Source: CAVROP01 sp050012175
Lineage (GTDB): Bacteria; Acidobacteriota; Terriglobia; UBA7540
Assembly: GCA_050012175.1 (NCBI GenBank)
Contig: JBEKHR010000016.1
Span: forward strand, 41,491 to 105,490
Direction: 5' to 3'
DNA: 64,000 nucleotides
The translations under genes were made by a program, and so were the position numbers. Below, one piece after another: positions 51,297 through 59,702 of this stretch. The notes under the pieces were generated by a model that worked only from the letters and a program-made list of their open reading frames with translations, searched no databases and was not told the origin of the DNA. Position 1 is the stretch's first letter; each line of letters starts with the position of its first letter.

Positions 51297-52233
51297 TGAG
51301 GTCTACCAACGCCAAGTCTCGCTCCTCATCCGCATCCTTCCGCTTGTTGCGGCGGAGGAGTGCTTTGCGCTCAAAGGCGGAACTGCGATCAATCTTTTCG
51401 TCCGCGACATGCCACGCGTTTCCGTCGATATCGACCTGACCTATCTGCCATTATCATCGCGGGAGGAGTCCCTTGCGGCCATTGATGCCGCGATGAATCG
51501 GATCGCCGTGCGCATCCGCGACGCGTTTAGCGGCGTTCAGATCACTGCCATCGGAACGAAACTCGAAAAAGCCGTCATCAAACTCCTCGTCCGCCACGAA
51601 GGCGTCCAAGTGGAAATCGAAGTCACGCCGGTCTTGCGGGGCTGTGTTTATGAGCCCGAACTCCGGGCTGTATCTCCTTCAGTTGAAGATGCCTTCGGGT
51701 TTGCAGAAATCCGTGTCGTCTCGTTTGCTGATCTCTATGCCGGGAAAATTGTCGCGGCGCTCGACCGGCAGCATCCACGTGATCTCTTCGATGTGCGTGA
51801 CCTGTTAGCCAACGAGGGGATCAATCACGACTTGCGCTGTGCCTTCGTTGTTTATCTTCTGAGCCACAACCGCCCGATGGCAGAGATTCTGGCCCCGGCC
51901 CGCAAGTCGATCGCCGATGAATTCCAGCGCGGGTTTGACGGAATGACTACACTTCCGGTCTCGATCGAAGAACTCATAACCGCGAGGGAAGCGATGATCA
52001 CATCGATGGTTCGACAGATGCCGGACGTGCATCGGCGGTTTCTCTTGTCATTCGAGCGCGGCGAACCGGATTGGCCGCTCCTCGATATCCCTGGCGCACA
52101 CGCTCTCCCGGCGGTTCGGTGGAGGCAGCGCAACCTCGACACCCTTTCAGCCAAGAAGCGAGCCCTGTTGAAGTCACAACTGGAAGCAGTGCTGTTCCCG
52201 AGTGGGACTGCAACCGGCACCAGCCCAACCTGA
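51286..52233 (+). CDS. AbiEii-like nucleotidyltransferase toxin
   Basis: 315 residues of the AbiEii/AbiGii toxin family. The nucleotidyltransferase site is CFALKGGTAINLFV (about 27-40) followed by RVSVDIDLTYLP with the D-x-D pair. Downstream come VVSFADLYAGKIVAALDRQHPRDLFDVRDLLAN, the conserved Lys and the R-x2-D-x2-D-x-L region. Related toxins modify tRNA or other substrates with nucleotides. It ends 77 bp before the convergent integrase stop. Together with the upstream gene it is a complete AbiE-type pair. Confidence 0.87.
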   Translation: MPVSEVYQRQVSLLIRILPLVAAEECFALKGGTAINLFVRDMPRVSVDIDLTYLPLSSREESLAAIDAAMNRIAVRIRDAFSGVQITAIGTKLEKAVIKLLVRHEGVQVEIEVTPVLRGCVYEPELRAVSPSVEDAFGFAEIRVVSFADLYAGKIVAALDRQHPRDLFDVRDLLANEGINHDLRCAFVVYLLSHNRPMAEILAPARKSIADEFQRGFDGMTTLPVSIEELITAREAMITSMVRQMPDVHRRFLLSFERGEPDWPLLDIPGAHALPAVRWRQRNLDTLSAKKRALLKSQLEAVLFPSGTATGTSPT

Positions 52234-52309
52234 GCGACCGGTGCCCAAGGTCGCCTCTCGCCCGAAAAGGTGCACGCATGCTGCACACAAGCGCAGCGGA
52301 GATCAGGAT

Positions 52310-53518
52310 TTATTGAGGATTTGAGGGAGTGCTACTGATGGAAGTCTCAGTGACCGGCGTACGGTCCGCCGCCGCTTGTCGTGGCATCGCAGTTGTTGGG
52401 TCGACCAACAACGCTTGCACCTTTTCTGCGGCTGCATCCTGCATGTGCGGCAGCACGTGAGAATAGACATCGAGTGTGAAGGCAACGCTTGCATGCCCAA
52501 GTTGCTCGCTGATGACCTTCGGCGACACGCCCGCGGCCAATGCCAATGTAGCGGCCAGGTGGCGCAAGTCGTAAAGGCGGATGTTCGGCAATCCGGCCTT
52601 TGTAAGCAGCGGCTTGAAGTGACGACGCGCAAACTTTGATTCTCGAATCGGCTTGCCACACTTCGCAACAAAGACAAGATTGCGCGCGGGGTTATCATCG
52701 TCTCGCCCGTCAACCCTCTGCCTATGCTTTTCGAGCAAGGCGATCACCCACACCTGAAGCTTGATCACACGCCGGCTCCGCGACCGCTTCGTATCCGCAA
52801 ACTGCCATCCGCCCTTTCTCCACTCGAGAGTCCGCGAAACGCTGACTGTACCACGACCCAGATCCACGTCCGGCCAAGTGAGCGCGAGGTATTCACTGGG
52901 CCTCATCCCGGTCGTCATCGCCAGTGCGAAGAGCGCCTCGTAGGGATGCTCTTTGATCGCCGTGATAAATGCCCTGGCTTGCTCGACCGTGAGAACTCCA
53001 ACGCGGTGCCTTGAGTGCCTCGGCAGATCCACCAACTCCGCAGAGTTTGCCAACAAGAGCTTCCAGCGGACCGCCTGTTTGAGCGCACATCTCAGTACGG
53101 CATGTGTATAGCGGATCGATCGTGGCGACAGCCCCCGATCCAACAACTCGCGATACAGACTCTGAATATCTAATGGCTGGATGGAGACCAGGGGTTTTAT
53201 TCCCAGTTGTGGTCGAACGTATCGACGAAGCAAGCCCTCGTAATCCTGAAAGCTCTTGGTTCGCAGCCTGGGTTTGGCGCAGACTTCGAGCCAGCGGTCG
53301 AGATACTGATTAAGGGTTTGTTTTGAAGAATCGAGGTTTCGTCCCAAGTCGCGCTCACTGAGCATCCGGTTAAGGTGCGCTTGCGCGTCGCGCAACCCCC
53401 CATGGATTGTTTTGTTCAGGTATTTCCGTTTCTTGCTCTCGGCGTCGCGTCCCACATATACCCGCACCAGCCAAGTGCGTGGGGCACGTCCGATGATCTG
53501 GCCAGTCTTGCGGGCCAT
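52310..53518 (-). CDS. Tyrosine recombinase/integrase
   Basis: 402 residues from ATG 53518 with GGAGGTG 8 bp upstream. The N-terminal arm-binding and SAM-like core-binding domain has LNQYLDRWLEVCAKPRLRTKSFQDYEGLLRRYV. The catalytic domain has ALAMTTGMRPSEYLAL (first Arg), RLYDLRHLAATLALAAG (second Arg; the usual His of H-x2-R is Tyr), LGHASVAFTLDVYSHV (His and nucleophilic Tyr). It is convergent with the first AbiE pair, an arrangement repeated at 56067/56090. It probably mobilises the toxin-antitoxin cassette. Confidence 0.9.
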   Translation of the reverse strand: MARKTGQIIGRAPRTWLVRVYVGRDAESKKRKYLNKTIHGGLRDAQAHLNRMLSERDLGRNLDSSKQTLNQYLDRWLEVCAKPRLRTKSFQDYEGLLRRYVRPQLGIKPLVSIQPLDIQSLYRELLDRGLSPRSIRYTHAVLRCALKQAVRWKLLLANSAELVDLPRHSRHRVGVLTVEQARAFITAIKEHPYEALFALAMTTGMRPSEYLALTWPDVDLGRGTVSVSRTLEWRKGGWQFADTKRSRSRRVIKLQVWVIALLEKHRQRVDGRDDDNPARNLVFVAKCGKPIRESKFARRHFKPLLTKAGLPNIRLYDLRHLAATLALAAGVSPKVISEQLGHASVAFTLDVYSHVLPHMQDAAAEKVQALLVDPTTAMPRQAAADRTPVTETSISSTPSNPQ

Positions 53519-53519
53519 G

Positions 53520-53600
53520 AGTACACCTCCGGTGATGAACGGCACACGTGGGGCACACGCTGCCGCGCTACGTGATTCAATTGTTGGGAGTTAAGAGAGG
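53520..53600. repeat. Integrase-proximal repeat, copy 1 (candidate attachment region)
   Basis: The segment GGCACACGTGGGGCACACGC...CGTGATTCAATTGTTGGGAG directly upstream of the integrase start resembles 56270-56340 (GGCACACCTGTGGCACACGC...TGTGATTCAATTATTAGGAT), also upstream of an integrase start. Each copy holds an internal GGCACAC direct repeat. The core GTGATTCAATT is identical in both. Attachment-site function is inference. Confidence 0.45.
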
Positions 53601-53748
53601 GAAAACTGATCGATGGTCAGACGGCCTGTAAGCGTGGCTACTCTCACTCTTCGAGAAAGCTCGGGGAGCATGTCCCCATATCTCACCGCACCGTGGCTGA
53701 CCATGGGAGAACTTGCTGATCGCAGGGGTGTTATCGTCTTGCTTAGGT

Positions 53749-53777
53749 TTGCAGTCTTTCACCGAGTGCGCTATAAT
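53749..53777 (+). promoter_or_regulatory. Sigma-70 type promoter of the second toxin-antitoxin operon
   Basis: TTGCAG at 53749-53754 and a perfect TATAAT at 53772-53777, separated by 17 bp. Transcription would start near 53784, about 25 nt before the antitoxin ATG at 53810. No strong ribosome-binding site follows. Confidence 0.65.
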
Positions 53778-53809
53778 TCGTGTGCAGTAGTATTAAGATT
53801 TGCGATACT

Positions 53810-54646
53810 ATGACACGCGAAGGTTCAACTCCAAAACCGGAGGGGAGGCGCTTTATTTCAACGAAAGACCTTATAGCAAAACTCGCAAGAGCTGCCCGAG
53901 GAGGGATTCTTACAGTCTCGAACGCCGGGGCGGTCATGGGTCTTTCCCGGAGGAAGACGGCGATGAGTCTCGGTGCGCTTGCTCGCCGCGGATGGCTTCT
54001 TCGGGCACGGCGAGGCCTCTATTACGTCCTCCCCTTAGAGGCGGAGCCCGGCCGTCCGACGGTTTCGGAGGACCCTTGGGTTCTAGCCCGCGAAGCGTTT
54101 TCTCCCTGTTACATCGGCGGATGGAGCGCCGCGGAACACTGGGGTCTTACCGAGCAACTCTTCCGGTCAACGCTTGTTGTGACCGCGAAGAATTTCCGCA
54201 AGAGCAAAATCAATGTTCTCGGGAACGAGTTCCGCCTTTTCAGGGTCCCTCGCTCGCGCATCGCCGGGACAACAAGCGTATGGCGGGGCAGGGAGCGCGT
54301 GCTCGCGTCTGACCGGGAGCGTACCATCATTGACGCACTCCGCCACCCGGAGCTCTGCGGGGGGATCCGCCATCTCGCGGATATCATGCGGGAGTACGGA
54401 CGAAGCACGGAGCGCGACTTCCGGAAGCTCGCGAGCGTCGCCGGAGAGTTCGCGAACGGCGCAACGTGGAAGCGGCTGGGATATCTCGCTGAGGTATTGT
54501 GGCCAGAGGAGAAGACGCTGGCAGAGGAGGCACGGAAGCACCTGACCGCAGGGATCGTGAAGCTGGATCCGAGAGTATCGCGACGAGGAACGCTCCTTCG
54601 CCGATGGGGGCTGTGGATTAACGCTGCGATCAGCAAAGAAGCATGA
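53810..54646 (+). CDS. AbiEi-like antitoxin (second pair)
   Basis: 278 residues from ATG 53810; a GTG at 53780 falls before the predicted transcription start and is rejected. The winged-helix region has FISTKDLIAKLARAARGGILTVSNAGAVMGLSRRKTAMSLGALARRGWLLRARRGLYYVLP. The AbiEi core has WVLAREAFSPCYIGGWSAAEHWGLTEQLF and VTAKNFRKSKINVLG, then SDRERTIIDALRHPELCGGIRHLADIM. Its stop overlaps the toxin start as ATGA (54643-54646), so translation is coupled. It is not closely similar to the first antitoxin, so the two pairs are independent lineages. Confidence 0.86.
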   Translation: MTREGSTPKPEGRRFISTKDLIAKLARAARGGILTVSNAGAVMGLSRRKTAMSLGALARRGWLLRARRGLYYVLPLEAEPGRPTVSEDPWVLAREAFSPCYIGGWSAAEHWGLTEQLFRSTLVVTAKNFRKSKINVLGNEFRLFRVPRSRIAGTTSVWRGRERVLASDRERTIIDALRHPELCGGIRHLADIMREYGRSTERDFRKLASVAGEFANGATWKRLGYLAEVLWPEEKTLAEEARKHLTAGIVKLDPRVSRRGTLLRRWGLWINAAISKEA

Positions 54647-56067
54647 TAGCGAAACAGGACATTCTCGACCGCGCAGCGGAGTGGCAGCTACGCGTCGGCA
54701 TCGTCGAAAAGGACTATGTCCTCGGCTGGTTACTTGCGGCATTGGGAGCGCATGCCATCGCCGGGACCCGCTGGATCTTCAAGGGTGGCACCTGCATCAA
54801 GAAGTGCTATCTGGAGACTTACCGCTTTTCTGAGGATCTCGATTTTTCGCTTCAGCAGGACGCCCCCTACACCGAAGAAGAGCTCCATGCAATCCTCCAA
54901 TTGCTTGCCCGGTCGACTTCCGAGATGAGCGGCATCGCTTTCCCTCTCGACCGCGTCAGAATCCGTTCGCGGTTAGACAAGCAAGGGAGAACCACTTTCG
55001 AAGGCGTTATCTACTACCGCGGCCCCCTGGATACGCCGGAAGTCGCCAGAGTCCTTTTCGACATTACGAAGCATGAACCTGTTCTCGCCCTTGCGGAACG
55101 CCGCCCCGTCTTTCATCCATACCCGGACTATTTACCTGACGGTGCGGCCGTGACGGCGTATTCCCTTCCCGAACTCCTTGCCGAGAAGACTCGCGCCCTT
55201 TACGAGCGCGCGCGTCCCCGCGATCTCTACGATGTGGTCTATCTGCTCGAAAACAAACCCGATGCCTTCGACCTCCCGCACGTCCGGGACCTCTTTGCCG
55301 GGAAATGCGCAGCAAAGGGAATTGCAATCCCGTCGACCGCCCGCATACTCGAGGTCGTCCAGAATGACGCGGAACTCCGGTCAGAGTGGGAAAACATGCT
55401 CGCCCACCAACTCCCCGCCCTTCCAAAGCTCGATGATTTGCTCGGGCGGCTGCCGGATTTACTCAGGTGGATCGATTTCCCGATGGCGGTAATGCCCGTG
55501 ATGGGCCTTCGCCAAGCGCCCATCACGGCGGGCGAGACGATTATCGCCCCTCCCAGCATCAAGTATTGGGGCGGAGGAGCGCCGCTCGAGACGATCAGAT
55601 TCGCGGGAGCTAACAGACTGCTCCTTGAGTTCACCTACAACGGAAGGCACCGAAGGGTGGAGCCGTATTCGCTGCGGACAGCGGGGACGGGAAATCTGCT
55701 CTTCTACGGCTGGGAGGAGGGCTCGGACCATATCAAGGCATTCAACACGGCTACGATGGCAGACGTGCGGCCCACGAATACTTCCTTCCAGCCACGCTAC
55801 CGCATTGAGTTTACCTCTTATGGTCCGATAGTCGCCCCGGAAGCCGCCCAACCCATCCGGATGAGCGCGCCTTACTCTGGGGTCGCTCCCCGCACAAGAT
55901 CCTCGTACCAAACGCGCCACTATGGCCTGACATATGTCTTCGAGTGCCCCTTCTGTAGCAAGAAATTCCGTCATTCAAAGAATGACTCCACCCTACGTAA
56001 GCATAAAGCCAAAGACGGATATTGGGACTGCCCTGGAAGGACCGGGTATCTGGTTTCCATGGAGTAG
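54643..56067 (+). CDS. AbiEii-type nucleotidyltransferase fused to a WYL domain and a C-terminal zinc finger
   Basis: 474 residues. Residues 1-270 are an AbiEii/AbiGii nucleotidyltransferase: RWIFKGGTCIKKCYLETYRFSEDLDFSL (GG and D-x-D, about 43-70), LPELLAEKTRALYERARPRDLYDVVYLL (catalytic-region Lys and R-x2-D). Residues of about 314-390 look like a WYL ligand-sensing domain: LLLEFTYNGRHRRVEPYSLRT, NLLFYGWEEGSDHIKAFNTATM, SFQPRYRIEF. Residues 433-466 have C435-x2-C438, H454 and C463 (ECPFCSKKF, LRKHKAKDGYWDCPGR), a zinc-finger-like element. The family alone is about 300 residues, so the sensor and finger are additions. Fusion of toxin and sensor suggests ligand- or nucleic-acid-triggered activity. 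Confidence 0.82.
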   Translation: MIAKQDILDRAAEWQLRVGIVEKDYVLGWLLAALGAHAIAGTRWIFKGGTCIKKCYLETYRFSEDLDFSLQQDAPYTEEELHAILQLLARSTSEMSGIAFPLDRVRIRSRLDKQGRTTFEGVIYYRGPLDTPEVARVLFDITKHEPVLALAERRPVFHPYPDYLPDGAAVTAYSLPELLAEKTRALYERARPRDLYDVVYLLENKPDAFDLPHVRDLFAGKCAAKGIAIPSTARILEVVQNDAELRSEWENMLAHQLPALPKLDDLLGRLPDLLRWIDFPMAVMPVMGLRQAPITAGETIIAPPSIKYWGGGAPLETIRFAGANRLLLEFTYNGRHRRVEPYSLRTAGTGNLLFYGWEEGSDHIKAFNTATMADVRPTNTSFQPRYRIEFTSYGPIVAPEAAQPIRMSAPYSGVAPRTRSSYQTRHYGLTYVFECPFCSKKFRHSKNDSTLRKHKAKDGYWDCPGRTGYLVSME

Positions 56068-56089
56068 GTTTCAGTCAGTCCGCGCGAGA

Positions 56090-56257
56090 TCATTGCGAGA
56101 AAAGGTTAACGAAGTGCCGTAGCGCCAGGTTTGCGTTCTCTGCAATATAGGGTAACCGAGTGACTGAGCGATGATGTGGGCGACGATCCCCGGGTATAAA
56201 CCCGTTCCAGCCAAATGCACGGGCCGCGGCCGATGGTCTAGCGGTCTTTCGGGCCAT
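56090..56257 (-). pseudogene. N-terminal stub of a second tyrosine integrase
   Basis: The ATG at 56257 opens MARKTARPSAAARAFGWNGFIPGDRR, collinear with MARKTGQIIGRAPRTWLVRVYVGRD of the integrase at 53518. The 5' flanks (53520-53600 and 56258-56340) also match. The rest of the gene is missing. It is convergent with the second toxin gene, like the intact integrase with the first. Confidence 0.6.
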
Positions 56258-56269
56258 GAACACCGCCAA

Positions 56270-56340
56270 TGTCGCGTGGCACACCTGTGGCACACGCAGT
56301 CCCGTTATGTGATTCAATTATTAGGATCTAGGGGAATGGA
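56270..56340. repeat. Integrase-proximal repeat, copy 2 (candidate attachment region)
   Basis: Partner of 53520-53600, with the shared GTGATTCAATT core (here at about 56311-56321) and the paired GGCACAC boxes. The two copies are about 2.7 kb apart in direct orientation and bracket the second toxin-antitoxin pair. Confidence 0.45.
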
Positions 56341-56370
56341 GGCTGATCGGGGTTCAGCAGTCTCTCAGCC

Positions 56371-57170
56371 TCATTCAACAGAATCTGCTTGCTGATCGCC
56401 CATGACCACGCCTCCACCAGCGACTGAAAGGACGCGATCCGCGAGCTCCCAGACAAGTGGTGTATGGCAGATAAAGATGACTTGGTGGAATCCGCCAAGT
56501 TCCATAGCCCGGCGCAACATGCGCACGTATTCCTTGCCATTGACAGCATCCAGAGCCCCCACCGTTTCGTCCCGGAACAGAGTTTCGTAACGAATGCCTT
56601 CGCCCTGCCGCATGTTGTAGATGGCGATTCCCAGATTGACGGCTTCATTAACCAGCACGAACTGCCCACCCGAAAGTTCGTCCACGAGGCACGTACGGTC
56701 CAGATTCTTATTGCGAACCTCGACATCAAAATCGTCTACCATCCCCTTGCCGTCTGCCTTGGGGCGTTGCGTCCTGAAGCGGATTTCGAAGTTGTTGTCG
56801 AAGCACCCCTCAAGCAAAGAGTTGACCAAGATTGAGACTTGTGGTCCGGCAGCCTGGATCTCGCAGAGTTGGATCTCGTCCGGACCGAAGACCCTGGCGA
56901 GATAGGTGTAGTCTTCCTGTTCAGTTCTTGCCGCCCCGAGTTCGGCCTCGACCTGGGCCAAGCGAGTCAGCGCCATCTCCATCTGCTCCTGGCGCTGTTT
57001 GATTTGTGCTTGGCGGGCAATGAGACTATCCCGTTCACGGCGGCAGGAGACAATCAGACGGTCCGCGTTTTCAAGCTCCCGCCGTGAACCATGCATCTTA
57101 GCGTCGAGATCAGAGAATGCCGAGAGCGCAGACTCCTTCCTCGATAGTTCCTCCCCGACTTCCGTACGGG
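56371..57170 (-). pseudogene. C-terminal fragment of an SbcC/Rad50-like ATPase, cut by a transposon
   Basis: An open minus-strand frame from the transposon edge at 57170 to a stop at 56371. It begins with coiled coil (SRKESALSAFSDLDAKMHGSRRELENADRLIVSCRRERDSLIARQAQIKQ). It then shows the ABC-type signature VDELSGGQFVLVNEAVNLGIAIYNM and a Walker-B-like YETLFRDETVGALDAVNGKEYVRML followed by VIFICHT. This is the C-terminal ATPase lobe of SMC-like repair/defence ATPases. The N-terminal Walker A lobe is absent. The frame is interrupted exactly where the rve element copy 2 begins. Confidence 0.75.
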
Positions 57171-58490
57171 CCTGTTGTGGTTACCAAGAATCTCGTCCAT
57201 GTTGGATTAATTGATGTTGGCGCGGTTCCGCTGGTAAGCTCTCATTCCTATGTTCAGTCTGTTGGTTTCCGCCTTTATCGTCCTCTGTTCCTCTTTCCGG
57301 ACGCGGGTCGCTTTGCAATTGGAGATCCTCGCTCTGCGCCACCAAATCAATGTGCTGCGGAGGTCGCAGCACGGGCGTGTTCACCTGAGGACAGCGGACC
57401 GCCTCTTCTGGACGTGGCTCATGCAACTTTGGTCAGGTTGGCGCTGTGCCCTCGCCATGGTCAAGCCGGAAACGGTGATCGCCTGGCACCGCAAGGGATT
57501 CCGGCTGTATTGGACTTGGAAGAGTAGACGGGGTAGGCCGGGAAGACCTCAAGTGTCTCGTGAAGTTCGAGACCTCATCCGGAAGATGAGCCTGGCGAAT
57601 CCGCTCTGGGGAGCACCGCGCATCCATGGCGAGCTCCTGAAGCTCGGGCTTGAACTATCTCAAGCCACCGTGGCCAAGTACATGGAGCGTCCCCGAAAAC
57701 CACCTTCCCAGACGTGGCGTACGTTCCTCGACAGTCACTTGAAGCAACTGGTCTCGACGGATTTCTTTGTCGTGCCGACGGTGAACTTTCGTATCCTCTT
57801 TGTTTTTGTGGTTTTGGCCCATCATCGGCGCCGGGTGATTCATTTCAACGTCACTGCCCATCCTACCTCGGAATGGACGGCCCAACAAATCGCCGAGGGG
57901 TTCCCTTGGGATTCAGCCCCGCGCTATCTGCTCCATGATCGCGATAGCATCTATGGCGACGTCTTCCGGCAAAGGGTCCGAGGGATGGCGATTCGCGAAG
58001 TCCTGACGGCCCCGAGATCGCCATGGCAGAATCCCTATGTGGAGCGGCCTGATCGGATCCATCCGACGGGAATGTTTGGACCACCTCATCGTGTTCAACG
58101 CATCCGGTCTGCGACGCACGCTCAAATCGTATTTCGATTATTACCACGGGGTGCGCACGCACTTATCGCTAGAGAAAGATGCACCGGAGACCAGACCGGT
58201 TCAACCACCGGAGCTGGGGTCGGTCGTTGAATTGGCGGAGGTCGGCGGACTGCATCACCGCTACGAACGGCGGGCGGCTTGAAGGATCTTTCTCGGGCAG
58301 AGGAAGGATGCTTTCCGACCGAGGTCGACCGCGGTCCGCGAAGACTCCGGCCCCTAGGAAGAGGAGCTTCCCCGAGTTCCCGCCGCCATGAAATCTGTAG
58401 CCCGTACCTGCTCAGCAACTCCCTTGACTCGTTGACGCCCCTGTGAATTGGCCGCTCTTTGTGGTCGATCGAGTTTTTGGCAGGGACAGG
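57171..58490 (+). mobile_element. rve-type insertion element, copy 2
   Basis: Bounded by CCTGTTGTGG at 57171 and CAGGGACAGG ending at 58490; the outer five bases CCTGT are inverted at the two ends. Both flanks support these limits: the SbcC-like frame stops being coding at 57170 and the AAA-ATPase frame at 58491. The two flanking genes are unrelated, so host DNA between them has been lost, presumably by recombination between element copies. Confidence 0.78.
57250..58282 (+). pseudogene. Integrase-core transposase, frameshifted copy
   Basis: Very close to the intact copy at 48970-50001 through the N-terminus and first two catalytic Asp regions (STDFFVVPT, LLHDRDSIYGDVF). At about 58045 one extra G (GAGCGGCCTGATC instead of GAGCGCCTGATC) shifts the frame just before the final catalytic Glu. 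The rest (LIGSIRRECLDHLIVFNASGLRRTLK to ERRAA) continues in the next frame to 58282. Confidence 0.85.
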
Positions 58491-58822
58491 TCGTTCCAGA
58501 AGCGGTGAGCGTTCGAGTAGAGCAGGAGGCCGTCCTCGCCAAGCTGCTGCGCCAAAAGCAGGGCATCGACCGGCCCAATCGTCGCAGCCTGACGTTCGCC
58601 CAACAGGCGCGCCAGTTCCTCGCCGCTGTCTCTGCCGATGGCATAGAGGCCGCGGACCACATCCCACCCGAGCAGCGATGGAAGCTCCCGGCCTTGCTTG
58701 AGAGTCTCGATGATGAAATGAGTTGTGCTTGCTGGGTCGGCAGTGCGTACTGCGACAAGCGGAGTCGATACACAGCGAGCGGCATGGAACGCCGACGTAA
58801 ACTCCTCCATAGACCGAATCAT
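58491..58822 (-). pseudogene. N-terminal fragment of a Ycf46-like AAA ATPase, cut by a transposon
   Basis: The ATG at 58822 has AAAGGAG upstream. About 110 codons remain: SMEEFTSAFHAARCVSTPLVAVRTADPASTTHFIIETLKQ, PSLLGWDVVRGLYAIG, GPVDALLLAQQLGEDGLLLYSNAHRFWND. This matches the N-terminal, pre-Walker region of Ycf46-type AAA ATPases (WDVVRG motif). The transposon edge at 58490 follows the FWND codons directly. It is the last gene of the operon with the radical SAM, DUF2997-like and DUF1257-like proteins. Without its AAA core it cannot hydrolyse ATP. Confidence 0.62.
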
Positions 58823-58886
58823 GTGCGTGCTCCTTTAGGGAAGGACTTTTGAGGGGGAAAGAAATAAGGAAAAACGAATGTGGCTC

Positions 58887-59492
58887 CTACCAGGGCAAGC
58901 CAAGGGTGGGGAATCCCGTGACTTCCACCCGGCCGCCTTCGTGAATGCTGATCTCAGTCAGCTCTTCACTGAAATTGGCAGGAGTATAGCGGTCGCTGAA
59001 TAGCCGTAGAACTTGATTGCGACTTGTGCACAGCGGCTGACTGCCTGGCTGAGCCTGATTGAAACGCCCAAGGATGGCGAAGTCGAGGCACGCACGGATT
59101 TCTTGCCAGAGACGACGCCTCTTGTGTTCGGACGAACCATCTCCCCAGGTCCAGTATCGTCCCTGGGCGAGTTCGTGTTCCGTATAGCCGCTGAACATGC
59201 CAAAGCTTAGCTCTGGGGCTCGACTGCGCAGGCTGTGCATCAAACCGAGCAAGCTGCCTGCTTGCTGCATGGGCTCACCACCTGAGAAGGTGACGCCTTC
59301 TAAGGCATGCTGTGCCCGTGCCCGCAGCACTTCCTGAACTACGGCATCAACCGTGACTTCGGCGCCATGAAACGGATGAGTTTTAGGGTTCCAACACTTC
59401 GGACAACCGAGTGAGCAACCCTGGAAGAACACCACGGCGCGTAGGCCTGGCCCATTGGCGCGGCTGGCGGGAATCAACGCATGAAGCAGCAT
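58887..59492 (-). CDS. Radical SAM protein, NrdG-like activating-enzyme type
   Basis: 201 residues. It shows GLRAVVFFQGCSLGCPKCWNPKTHP with the 4Fe-4S cysteines C26-x3-C30-x2-C33, and LEGVTFSGGEPMQQAG with the SAM-binding GGE motif (about 67-80). The short length and FSGYTEHEL segment resemble anaerobic ribonucleotide reductase activases and other glycyl-radical activases. No ribonucleotide reductase is nearby. Instead it sits between DUF2997-like and Ycf46-like genes, so a different partner is implied. AAGGAGGG precedes the ATG at 59492, 12 bp after the DUF2997-like stop. Confidence 0.85.
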   Translation of the reverse strand: MLLHALIPASRANGPGLRAVVFFQGCSLGCPKCWNPKTHPFHGAEVTVDAVVQEVLRARAQHALEGVTFSGGEPMQQAGSLLGLMHSLRSRAPELSFGMFSGYTEHELAQGRYWTWGDGSSEHKRRRLWQEIRACLDFAILGRFNQAQPGSQPLCTSRNQVLRLFSDRYTPANFSEELTEISIHEGGRVEVTGFPTLGLPW

Positions 59493-59504
59493 GGCAACCC
59501 TCCT

Positions 59505-59696
59505 TCAGCGCTGGCTCTTCTCTTGTTGGACCTGCTGGCCGGTGTAATAGGCGGGCTTCTTCCGCTCCACCTTCACGCTGTCCCCGCCACGGAAGTCGTC
59601 AAAGACCTTCTCGCAACCCTGTCCTGCAAAGCCTTCGAGATCCAGCGTGGAGCTTCCCTGCTCGTCAATGGTGATCGTAATCGTTTTCTCTTGCAT
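59505..59696 (-). CDS. Small DUF2997-like protein
   Basis: 63 residues: KTITITIDEQGSSTLDLEGFAGQGCEKVFDDFRGGDSVKVERKKPAYYT. The 'I(D/S)xxGxxxLDxxGFxGxxC' pattern with the single conserved Cys and the C-terminal K-x2-YY motif is that of DUF2997. GGAGGTAGG precedes the ATG at 59696. It lies 6 bp after the DUF1257-like stop. DUF2997 and DUF1257 genes are frequent neighbours in bacteria; function unknown. Confidence 0.72.
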   Translation of the reverse strand: MQEKTITITIDEQGSSTLDLEGFAGQGCEKVFDDFRGGDSVKVERKKPAYYTGQQVQQEKSQR

Positions 59697-59702
59697 CGTG
59701 GC

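Noticed and set aside
53412..53594. Plus-strand small frames antisense to the integrase start.
   Set aside because: No ribosome-binding site, and the region is explained by the integrase gene and its repeated 5' flank.
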